The notes under the pieces: generated by a model
What the model saw: only the letters and a program-made list of their open reading frames with translations
Told to the model about the DNA's origin: nothing
Databases searched by the model: none
Position numbers and translations under genes: made by a program
Shown: positions 55,309 through 64,000 of the stretch, piece by piece
Numbering within the stretch: the first letter of the stretch is position 1
Layout of the letters: the number at the start of each line of letters is the position of its first letter
Assembly: GCA_951217055.1 (NCBI GenBank)
Contig: OX578286.1
Span: forward strand, 8,534,033-8,598,032
Reading direction: 5' to 3'
Length of the DNA stretch: 64,000 nucleotides
Origin: Gerris lacustris
Lineage: Eukaryota; Arthropoda; Insecta; Hemiptera; Gerridae

Positions 55309-56590
55309 CAGAGACCTTCAAAATGTAGCATTTATTTTTATGAAATGTGGCACTAAAAAATGTGGCAATATGGCACTTATTTTAGCCAAATGTAGCATTT
55401 ATTTTAGCTAATGTGGCATTTATTTTAGCTAATGTGGCATTTATTTTTCAACTTTCCAACCCCCCCCCCCCCTTAATATATAGGGGTATTAAATCGTGCA
55501 ACTTTAGTCCTATTAACTACATTATTACCTCTGCATGCCCGAAATATTCTTTTATATTCTCTATCAATTATTTAGGCCAACCGGGGGGGGGGGGGATTTG
55601 AAAAAACACATTTACTACTTAATTAAATTTATTAGAATTTGTGCATATACATACTTATATGTATATGAGTTGAAGAAGGTTTCGTACTTATACACTTCTT
55701 TTTATGTAGCAATTTGCTTTGTAAACAAATTTCAAATTAAAATTATTATACTTTAATTAAACTTCTATACTTTAATTCAAATTATTATACTGTACAATAA
55801 TTATCTTTTCAATATTTTCTGTGGTCAATTTCTAGCGATTGATTGCTAGTATATTTTTTAATTTCAAAAATGACCTTTCCACGTTGGTAGAAACAATTGG
55901 CATATACATACTTCAATATAAAGCAGTCTTTAAAACTTGATACTGCGTCTCCGCCTTGCATTATTTTTACCCTTAAGCGCCCAGGATAACATTAACTATT
56001 TCATTCCAATCTGGATATACATTTCAAGAGACTGGACTTCACCTGAGACTGGAAGAGGGAAGGCTCCGTTAGAAAAAAATCCCAAAATATAACACTATGT
56101 TTCTAAAGGAGGAGTTAATCCCTAAACCATTCAATATTACTACGAACGTGCCAATGGTTATCCTCTAAGTATGCTACTTATACCTTTTAAGGGTAATTAG
56201 TATTGAACACGACAACACTACCTGCGTCTTTCCCCAGATTATTTGCTACACGCGGCTTTAAACTTGATTTTTTTAACCTTAGAACTTTACCCGAGACGAA
56301 GTGTGTCACTACCCTAAGATAGGAATCCACGTCACTTGGGGAATCCTCAGCACCTTGGAATCCTGCCCTGCAAGGGCGTATCTTACCTGGTTTTATGGGT
56401 TGTAGCAGAACCCCTTATAATATTAGAATTTTTTTTTTTTTTTCTCAGAACTTAGCCCAAATAAGGCAAAATGTGGCACAAAGTGTGGCATTTTACCGAA
56501 AATCGGCAAAATGTGGCTTTTTACCGAAAAATAGGCAAAATGTGGCATTTTAGTATGGCGCCATGGCAAAAAGGCATTTGAAGGTCTCTG
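55309..56590. mobile_element. hAT element B, fifth layer, next to element A
   Basis: Terminal repeats CAGAGACCTTCAAA on both strands; GTAATAAC is duplicated at 55301-55308 and 56591-56598. AAATGTGGCATTTATTTTAG-type repeats fill both sub-terminal parts. No transposase frame. It inserted only seven bases from the end of hAT element A's target duplication. Confidence 0.9.
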
Positions 56591-57840
56591 GTAATAACTA
56601 ATAACGACAAGGTAAATTATATTTTTTCAGGAAATTTTCATTGCCCCACCATAATTACCATGAATTATTTCAAAATTTTAGGACCAGCCGTTATACATAG
56701 TGGTTGGTAGGGGGATTTTTTAAGGTATATTTTAACTCATAAAACCAAAAAAGAATGATTTCACCTCTTTAGCTTAAACGGTTCGGGCGCTATGAACCAA
56801 AGAGCGACGCGACGGCTAGACGGACTCATCACTCTCCGCATAAGGGTTTTGAGAAGTATCTACGAAACCGTACAAATAGCTCTTTTATTAATTTGATATA
56901 CCCTATTAATTTTTTTTTTTTAAAAAAAACGTGTTACATGAATTTGTCTGCCATTTTGGATTTGACCGGCTAATTATTTTGAGTTCGCTATATTTTTCCT
57001 GTGTTTGTGTCAAAAAGCTCTTTAATGCTGCAAAGTTTAAAAAAACAAATGATATTAAAAGCGAGAAATTTAAAAATGAAGTAAAATATTATGAACAGAG
57101 CTTATTTAATGTTTGATTTGTTTTACTGTTTATTGTTAAATACAAGTCCTTTAATATCTAATCCATTAATTCTTCAAGCCAGAAAAATATGGTGGGAGGG
57201 GGGGGGGGCGGTATTTTTCAATTCTCGCCTAGGGCGGCAAAACACCTAGAAACGGCCCTGTATGAACCCACCTTAACATCAAGCTAGAATACAAGTTAAT
57301 CTTAACGACTTTTAAGAATATGTGGTCGGCTAGATTCGTCTGCGGGACATAGCTTGGCAATAGGCATTTGAAAAAACAAACCGGTGGAGAGCGGCCATGT
57401 CCCGCCAATTATGGTGGACAATATGATTTTCATGATCCTGAGTACAGAATTAGTTAATAGACCAAAAATCAATTCGATGTTATTTTCACACTTGATAGGT
57501 TAGTTATTCAAATATTACTAAAAATCAACGTGGTCACCTGTCCAGGGACAAACTAACATCAACTTGATTTTCGGTCTACTAACTAATTCTGTACTCAGAA
57601 TCAAGAAAATCACATTGTCCACCATAATTGGTGAGACATGGCCGCTCTCCACCGGTTTGTTTTTTTCAATTGCCCATTGCCAAGCTATGTCCCGCAGACG
57701 AACTTAGCCGACCACATATTCTTAAAAGGCACTAAAAGATTGACTTGTATACAAAATTCTAGCTTGATGTTAGTCAGTCACTATTTTGCACGCTATCTCC
57801 TGGACTATCATCTTCACAAAACTTTAAAAACAACTAAAAT

Positions 57841-58490
57841 TTCAAGATAAAAAGAACTTTTTATAAACTACGTTTTTTAAATTTTCTGTTGAATCATATG
57901 TAATGTTGATAATATAATTGTTCTTGTTATATAATATGTAATGTTAGTAAAAAAAAAACAAAAATAGTTCTGAATTTATTTACTTTACATAAATGACAAC
58001 CATCTAGAGAGGTGATCTTAAACCTATAAAATATAAAAGGACAAATCTTTGTACAACGGATCTCCCCAACACCAAATCTAAACCGTGCCATCGATAAATT
58101 GAATAATATAAATAATATAATCGATATTTCCTGTTTTGCTGTCATTCAATGTTTATCTTTTATTTATAAAAATCTCAGAGATAAATATCACAAATTGGAA
58201 ACCCGTCAAAATGAAGATTGTAAATATTGGATATGGCAAAACAAATAAAATAACATGCGGATTTTTTCTGAACTAACTTTCCACACTGCAAAATCTGCTG
58301 AAAACCAATTAATTCTGCTAAAAGATGGCTAAAAGTATTAAAATAATGCATTGTCATCGTGTTCTGAGCTATGCTAAAAGTTTCAAATGTCTAGCTATTC
58401 GGGAAGTTAGTTAGAAATCGATTGCCAGATTTGTACCGGACAAACAAACAAACAAACAAACATGAAACCAAGTTTATAAAAACGTAGTAA
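57841..58490 (-). mobile_element. RepJ copy 3, inserted in the Harbinger right arm
   Basis: Minus-strand RepJ: hairpin ATAAAAA-GAAC-TTTTTAT and AAACTACGTTTTT at the left, (CAAA)n and AAAAACGTAGTAA at the right. The uninterrupted site is seen in the left arm near 50930-50955, placing the insertion in an A-run (T-run on the other strand). Confidence 0.75.
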
Positions 58491-58615
58491 AAAATAATTC
58501 GTTCGCTAGGAAAATAGAAATGCGCAGCGTGGTAAGAAATACGCTCCTGCCGACGTGAAATTCCCTATTCAGTTCACGGTGCGTATTAGATACGCTTGCT
58601 AGGAAAACCCGCCTT

Positions 58616-58783
58616 CAATGCAGTCGGTCTTATCACGCCCGACGTACAACGCTGGCGTGGAACGTATTGCGCTCTGTAGGAAAACACTAGCACTAAATTC
58701 TTAACAAGGAGTGCTGGCGTGTTACGCTGGGCGTATTACGTTGTACGCGGCGCACCAATCACGCTTGCTAGGAAAACCCGCCT
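58616..58783. repeat. Inverted copy of the foldback loop segment
   Basis: Reverse complement of 51581-51748 with about a dozen differences, ending in the Harbinger terminus and TAA target. It makes the right end of the composite element. Confidence 0.7.
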
Positions 58784-58839
58784 TAAGACGTGAAATTTGA
58801 GCTATTGTATCACTAACACCGCACTGATGAAATACCATA

Positions 58840-59255
58840 TTGATATGAGAAAGTTTGGTTTGAAATGTCCGCGTTTCTTAAAGCGTTTTTTAAAGTTATA
58901 TTTTCCAAAAATTTCCGGCCAGGATCCTTCGGCGTTCAGGTACTGGAAAATTTTGCGAGTTCACCTCTGATAGCGCCCCCAAAAAGCTAAAATTAATTTC
59001 TCGTTTTTATCTTACGGTATGATTTTTCTAAACATGAATGCCAGATTTAAACAGTTTATTTTATTAGTGTAAGCCCCTCGCAACTACACAGACGCCAGAC
59101 AACATAATACCGACGACAGACTACAAGACAGACAGACATTTTTTACAAAGGGGACCTTAAAACGTGTAAATCCTTAAAAATCTTAAAATCAAATCCCCCC
59201 CCCCAAAAAAAAAATACTTACTCTCATAACATACATGAGAAATAAAAAAAAGTGC
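58840..59255 (-). mobile_element. RepB copy, diverged
   Basis: Contains GATATGAGAAAGTTTGGTTTG, TAGCGCCCCCAAAAAGCTAA, GACGACAGACTACAAGACAG and ACGTGTAAATCC in RepB order. CAGACGCCAGACAACA recalls the satellite seed sequence. Confidence 0.55.
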
Positions 59256-59770
59256 ATTATAATAAGCATAAGATTATAGCCAAAATCTCTTACTAATTTT
59301 GTTTCAGGAAAGCTAAAAACATTTTAAGCTATAAATAATTGATATTTCGTCCAATTAGAAAATATAACTGCATAAACAATAGAGTAAAATGTCCGAAAAA
59401 AATTAATTCTATAAGGTTTTTTCAATTTGTCTTACTTCTTTAAAATAGACTAGTGCTGGCATCTGTTGAATAAATGAAGACCTAAATTCTTAATTCTAGG
59501 ATATTTTTAGTTCCTGGTGAATTTCAACAGATGTCAGAATCAGTATGACTTTAATTACTTATTCCTACTTCTATAAATGATTAAAGCTTGGTATTTACAA
59601 GTAAGAGTAAGATAATCTTTCCTGTACTTAATCTAAAAATCTAGCAATTCGAGACGTTTTTGAAATAAAAATTAAATAAATAAATAGTTACAAATTAACC
59701 AAGAAAATAATAAAGTAATATGAAAATGATTAATAAATTCCTTCAAAAATCAAAGCATTAATAGATAAAA
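59256..59770. other. AT-rich spacer
   Basis: Nothing recognised. Confidence 0.45.
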
Positions 59771-60477
59771 GGGGGTTATAGGTGGTTAGATGGGATTAGA
59801 GGTTGATTGAGGTGGATAGAAGTGGTAAGATGTGGTAAGGGGTGGTTGGAGGTTGTTCTAACAACCTCCAACCACCCCTTACCACATCTTACCTCACCTC
59901 ATCCCTTACCACCTCTAGGTGGTTGGAGGTTGTTACAGGTGGTTAGAGGTGGTTGGAGGTTGTTAGAGGTGGTTGGAGGTTGTTAGAGGTGGTTGGAGGT
60001 TGTTAGAGGTGGTTAGAGGGGGTTAGAGGTTGTCAGAGGTAGTTAGAGGTGGTGAGGTGGTCAGTTGTGGTCAGAGGTGGTCAGAGGTGGTTAGAGGTGG
60101 TTAGAGGTTGTTAGAGGTGGTTAGAGGTTGTTAGAGGTGGTTAGAGGGGGTTAAAGGTTGTCAGAGGTAGTTAGAGGTGGTTAGAGGTTGTTAGAGGTGG
60201 TCAGAGGTGGTCAGAGGTGGTCAGAGGTGGTTAGAGGTGGTTAGAGGTTGTTAGAGGTTGTTAGAGGTGGTTAGAGGTTGTTAGAGGTGGTTAGAGGTTG
60301 TTAGAGGTGGTTAGAGGGGGTTAAAGGTTGTCAGAGGTAGTTAGAGGTGGTTAGAGGTTGTTAGAGGTGGTTAGAGGTGGTCAGAGGTGGTCAGAGGTGG
60401 TCAGAGGTGGTCAGAGGTGGTCAGAGGTGGTTAGAAGTTGTTAGAGGTTGTTAGAGGTGGTGACAGGTGGTTAGAGG
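59771..60477 (+). repeat. Decamer minisatellite, second array
   Basis: About 60 units of GGTTAGAGGT with variants (GTTGTTAGAG, GTGGTCAGAG). A larger pattern of about 170 bases (GGTTAGAGGGGGTTAAAGG then TTGTCAGAGGTAGTTAG) is repeated near 60010, 60145 and 60315, showing higher-order duplication. Same unit as 12315-12680. Confidence 0.9.
59824..59893. repeat. Perfect 34 bp inverted repeat with a 2-base loop
   Basis: 59824-59857 is exactly complementary to 59860-59893, with only CT between. It contains GGTAAGATGTGGTAAGGGG and GGTTGGAGGTTGTT. It inverts the decamer orientation locally, so it looks like a recent foldback error in the array. Confidence 0.9.
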
Positions 60478-60760
60478 CAGGGCCGTCGCGAGAACATCGG
60501 GCGCCCGGGGCGAGCCTTAGCAAAAATATCTGAACCGTTTTCAATAAAATATTTATTTTAGGGTTTTTCATGGTGTTTAGGGGTGGTGCTCCAGAGCTAA
60601 AGTTAATTTCTCGATTTTCCTTTGGGATATAATTTTTCTGAACTTGTAGGTATTCCAAATTTAATCGTAATCGGTTCAATCGAATTTCCGGGCTATTACT
60701 ATACTTTCTATTTACAATAATATATACTGATGCGTATATGAGAAAGTAATGAATAAACAA
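60478..60760 (-). mobile_element. hAT-like end fused to a RepB fragment
   Basis: CAGGGCCGTCGCGAGAACAT (60478) is a hAT-like terminus with no partner found. From about 60525 the sequence is RepB: ACCGTTTTCAATAAAATATT, GCTAAAGTTAATTTCTCGAT and TATATGAGAAAGTAATG at 60733. Confidence 0.45.
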
Positions 60761-60929
60761 TCTCGATTCGAACACGATTACCTTGAAAAATATTCAAACA
60801 CTGTCTAAAAAAAGGCTATGAACGTTCAAACCGAGGTGTTTCGAAAAAATTTCGAACACGACCGATCTGTTTCAAAACTTTCAGTCTCGGCTGATTGACT
60901 GATTGTCTTCAAAATGTATGCGCAAACAG

Positions 60930-61376
60930 TCAAAAATTGGTCAAACAGCTCCATACACGGTCAAAATGTTTCGGTACAGCGAGAACCTCCGTTGTGACAT
61001 GACATTTGTCAGATTCTATGTTTATATTTTTAAACCCAGTGGATAAATATTCCGCCTTTTCCCTATTCTTAACTAGAAGTGCGAAAGCATTGCGTAATTC
61101 TTTAGTATTTGTAACGTTGCCTTCACACAACTTTTCCCTTACTTCCGTAGGAAGTTTACTTGATATTATAATGCACATAAAATTATTATAATCTGAGTCC
61201 TCTCCTAGAGAAGACAAGGTACGTAAATGTAACTCTATACTGTCATACGTACGCCTAAGGGACGCGGTATTATTTTCCGCCTTAGGAACCTTATTTAGGG
61301 CTGTATAATGGGCTTGGATATTTATAGATTTATCCCCATACCTATCTTTTAGGATATCGACAATCATTTTGATCAT
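60930..61376 (-). pseudogene. DUF1759-type Gag fragment of another LTR retroelement
   Basis: A 148-codon minus-strand frame follows the second half of the DUF1759 domain: L..RYGDKS.NIQAHY.AL..VPKA, LRRTYDSIELHLRTLSSLGE and SSKLPTEVREKL. The Gag of the intact element has the same fold type, but its sequence is clearly different. No zinc knuckle, Pol or LTR is seen beside it, so it is a fragment, probably BEL/Pao-like. The last dozen residues may be unrelated flank. Confidence 0.65.
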
Positions 61377-61519
61377 GTATGAGGGCCTTTAAGTATAAAA
61401 ACACTTAATACATACATAATAAAAGAAATCAGTAAACACTACGATTACTTTAAAAAAACTGTATATGAAGCAGAGGTTCTGAGCCAATTCTGATACAAGC
61501 TAACGTACATAAACAAAAT

Positions 61520-62131
61520 ATCGGTCCGAGACAACTCAGACAAACTTGCTCATATACAAGTTCATAATTACTTAGCCCAGTGTTTTCCATTTATTAGTTT
61601 TCATTGCTTCATTTAAATATTTTTGAACATTTTATCAAAACTTATCATAAAAATAACTTCTCCCGGGCGGGGAATCGAACCCGGGCTCTCTCCGTCCGCG
61701 TTTTAAGCTATTTTCTCAGGAACTAGAGTTTTCCCGGGAAAACGGATTATATCGTGGGATTCGTATTTAAATGGACTACATTTTAGAATTGTTTAATTAA
61801 AATCGTCGGAACCGTTTTCGAGAAATAATTTTTTTTTCATGTTTTTTTAGTTGTCGGGGGCCAGCGCCTCCAAATTTGGGGCTAAAATTCATTTCTCGAT
61901 TTCGCCTCAGGGTATGATTTTTCTGAACGTGTATACCAAATTTCGTCAAAATTGGCCCAGTAGTATAGCCTCCAGGCGTCTGCACAGACTGACAGACTAC
62001 AGACAGACATTTTTTACAAACCACTTTTTTGGACTCAGAGGACCTCAAAACGTGTAAATCCATCAAAATCTCAAAATCGAATTTTCGCGCAATCACAATA
62101 TTTTATCACAATTCTCTTTATATGAGAAAGT
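61520..62131 (-). mobile_element. RepB copy, full length
   Basis: From ATCGGTCCGAGACAACTCAG to TTCTCTTTATATGAGAAAGT. It contains the tRNA-like block with GGGAATCGAACCCGGGCTC (B box on the minus strand), GCCTCAGGGTATGATTTTTC, the ACCAAATTTCGTCAAAATTG core and GACTACAGACAGACATTTT. Best reference copy for the satellite comparison. Confidence 0.7.
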
Positions 62132-64000
62132 AAAAAAAAATGTTTATATATTTACGTGTTTGTTATACCAATACGTAAATATTTTTCTTTAAAGTAAAAC
62201 ACCTGACTTGACTACAGTAATATATATATATATTTTTCCTCTTTTTCTCAGAGCTAGGGGGCACGCCCCCTCCCCCCCTTGGATATTCATGATGGGCGCC
62301 CATGAATATCATTGAAATATAAAAATTATCTTTCTTGTTGTTGCAAAAAAATATTTATTTTTCATTAGATATGATATTGTTATAATCTTCAATTAATTAC
62401 GGCTTGTTTCTTCGAATTACAAGACATCTAAATTGTACCCCCTTTTTTTTAATATTACCTATGTTTAAGAAAATAAACAAAATAGTTAAGATTAAACATA
62501 AAAGATGTGTTTTTATAATGGCTAATTCCTAGAAGACAATAAATATCTACATTGTAACGTTTCAACTCCTTTCTCCTCCTTTTTTTTACTAGATAATCGT
62601 GAACAACCATATAGCTTTATTTGTGTTGATTTTGTAACTAAGTGAGGTGTCTTTTTTTTTTTTTTTTATATTTGTTTTGCTGGAATCCTTCCATTTCTCT
62701 TGAAAAACGTATAAAAGTGGGATGGAGGAACCAGGTGGGACGGACAGATGTCTTTTTCAAAACAAGCTAATAGACAAGACTTTAGTCTTCCGTGGATTTT
62801 ATTAGTGAAAAGATCGTTTTAACGCTTCCGGTTTTAAATAAATAATAATTTTTCTATTGTTAAATCTTGATTCTTGTGTTAACAAGGAAATATTCTAGAT
62901 TCTTGAGAATAATTTGAAGCTTTATTTATTAATTGTTTTTATCTTATAGTGAATTCAACTTAAAAATTAATATTTATTTCATCTCATATTATCGGTCAAG
63001 CTCAGGCCCCAATTTACCAATGGGCAGACTGGGCAATTGAGGGTGGCAATTTCTGGGTGGGGGCGGAACAAGAAAAAGGTCTATGTAGTAACTATAAAAG
63101 TTTTCAAGAAAAGTATAGAAAATTATTATATTACAGGATAGTCATTTACTGTAATTCATTTAATAAAAAATTTGACTTTTTCCTTAGTTTTAAAATGTTA
63201 ATATATATACTGTATATATTTTGCTCATTTATCTTCATTTAGTATATTATTGTTTTACAAAAATTTAATATTATATAGCTATGAGTTTTGTAGTGGCATC
63301 TCTTATTATCGTTAAAACCAAGCAATTGCTTTCGTACAAAATTAATAATTGTTTCTGCCAAATCAATTGTTCTGACCCTCAAAATAAGAGAGAACAAAAT
63401 GACTGTTAATCTGCTATAAATTAATTTAAATAAAGTAAAATCTTCGTTAAATAAACCAAATGATTGTTTTAGAATAATGACTTTTTTACGGAAATTACAC
63501 TTTCTTAATATTAAATTACAAAAAAAATCAAATAATCAGTTAATATTGACCACATAACTGCAGTATCTACAAAAAAAAATGGTTTTCGAAAAAACCATCC
63601 CCACTCCGCTTTCCCGCCCTTTAATGCAGAATGGTCGTATTATACTCCTTAGTAAAATTTCGCACAATTGACTTAGTTCAAAATAAGACGTAAATTATTT
63701 TTACGTCTGATTTCCAAATTTAATACCGTTTCTTGAATAATAAAATTGAACAACTTTTTTTACAACGAAGTTTTGACAATTTTGAAAAAGAAATTAAGCT
63801 TCTTTTCACTCAGCCCGAGTAACGCCGAATATTTAAATAACGCTAGTTATTAAATAAATAAAAACTTTACTAAATTAAATAGAAACTCATTTTAATTGGA
63901 TAGATTTTAGAAAATTATTTGCTTACCTCAGATATATTGATGTCCTCTCTAACATCCTTTTATTTGTACGTTTGAAAAAAAGAAAAATTATAACGATCTT
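62132..64000. other. AT-rich sequence without a recognised gene
   Basis: A GC-rich patch near 62258-62322 has a small hairpin around ATATTCATGATGGGCGCCCAT and its inverse. CAGGCCCCAATTTACCAATG at 63004 could be another hAT-type end; its partner would lie outside the window or is lost. Open frames are short and unrecognised. Confidence 0.45.

Larger units (their letters stand above)
52771..57260. mobile_element. hAT-type element, fourth layer of the nest
   Basis: Terminal repeats CAGGGCCGTTTCTA on both strands, with the 8 bp TATGAACC directly repeated at 52763-52770 and 57261-57268. GCCGCCTAGGGCGGCAAAA lies just inside the left end and GCCTAGGGCGGCAAAA inside the right. Minus the two hATs within, it is about 1.5 kb and has no transposase frame, so it is non-autonomous. 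Confidence 0.9.
52171..57273. mobile_element. TAA-flanked MITE, third layer of the nest
   Basis: Ends AGGTGGGTTCACAGCTAGCG and the inverse of AGGTGGGTTCATAGCTAGCG, with TAA at 52168-52170 and 57274-57276. Without the hAT inside it would be about 605 bp. Its right terminal repeat is cut by the hAT at 52771. PIF/Harbinger-like targeting. Confidence 0.8.
52135..57805. mobile_element. TA-flanked foldback element, second layer of the nest
   Basis: Ends GTCCAGGAGATAGCGTGCAA (52135) and its inverse (ending 57805), flanked by TA at 52133-52134 and 57806-57807. Its own body is only 52135-52167 plus about 57274-57805, a hairpin with arms containing ACATCAAGCTAGAA, GCGGGACATAGCTTGGCAA and ACCGGTGGAGAGCGGCCATG. 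The rest is inserted DNA. Tc1/mariner-type targeting. Confidence 0.75.
50840..58783. mobile_element. Outer PIF/Harbinger-like foldback element holding nested insertions
   Basis: Ends AGGCGGGTTTTCCTAGCAAG (left) and its inverse (right end 58783), each flanked by TAA (50837-50839, 58784-58786), the 3 bp TWA target of PIF/Harbinger. Without later insertions it is a large hairpin. The left arm is 50840-51580; the loop is 51581-51748; the right arm is pieced from 51749-52132, 57808-57840 and 58491-58614; a second copy of the loop segment is fused at 58616-58783. The arms carry the start of a Harbinger-type nuclease gene in opposite directions. Confidence 0.7.

Noticed and set aside
63004..64000. 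hAT element starting CAGGCCCCAATTTACC
   Set aside because: No matching second end or target duplication in the window; listed only as a possible isolated end.

Overview
This is a 64 kb stretch of AT-rich animal nuclear DNA, made almost entirely of transposable elements and tandem repeats. I see no host protein-coding gene. The organism is inferred to be an arthropod, probably an insect. The basis is a Ty3/gypsy element with a tRNA-Lys primer site, a Gag of the arthropod DUF1759 type, several hAT, PIF/Harbinger, piggyBac-like and Tc1/mariner-like elements, and dispersed repeats with (GTCY)n microsatellites like dipteran mini-me/DINE-1 elements. The species cannot be told.

I named the dispersed families for this report. 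RepA (about 0.75-0.82 kb) starts TTGAAGCG, ends CTAG and has inner inverted ends TACGCTCGCTTCAAT. RepB (about 0.6 kb) has ends ACTTTCTCATATA / TATATGAGAAAGT and a terminal hairpin. RepC (about 0.7 kb) has ends GGGTCCGTAGGC / GCCTACGGACCC and a terminal hairpin. RepD (about 0.6 kb) runs from a CTTCCGAGCTTACC end to a GTGCCACACTAATTGGCAG end. RepJ (about 0.35-0.65 kb) has ends ACTACGTTTTTA / TAAAAACGTAGT and a terminal hairpin. Most look like non-autonomous Helitron/Helentron-type elements.

Layout. 0-11 kb: RepD, RepJ and RepA copies, a small hAT MITE, a decayed LINE reverse transcriptase, a tRNA-like sequence between direct repeats, and a RepB copy split by two RepA insertions. 11-18 kb: tandem repeats, a 538 bp foldback element and nested RepD copies. 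18-31.4 kb: a 139 bp satellite that appears to have grown inside the GACA-rich part of a RepB copy. An almost intact Ty3/gypsy retrotransposon (minus strand, 21116-31096) has jumped into it, with two 2.45 kb LTRs that look identical except for one base in a G run. 31-50 kb: RepB and RepC copies, long (AT)n tracts, a candidate Helitron, a 62 bp tandem repeat, a pogo-like and other MITEs, and a piggyBac-like foldback element. 50.8-58.8 kb: a nest at least five layers deep (Harbinger foldback > TA-flanked foldback > TAA-flanked MITE > hAT > two further hATs), resolved by target duplications at each level. 58.8-64 kb: RepB fragments, a decamer minisatellite with a perfect 34 bp inverted repeat, a DUF1759 Gag fragment and plain AT-rich sequence.

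The only intact coding capacity is the retrotransposon's gag and pol. They overlap by about 20 bases and are joined by a -1 frameshift at a canonical GGGAAAC heptamer just before the gag stop.
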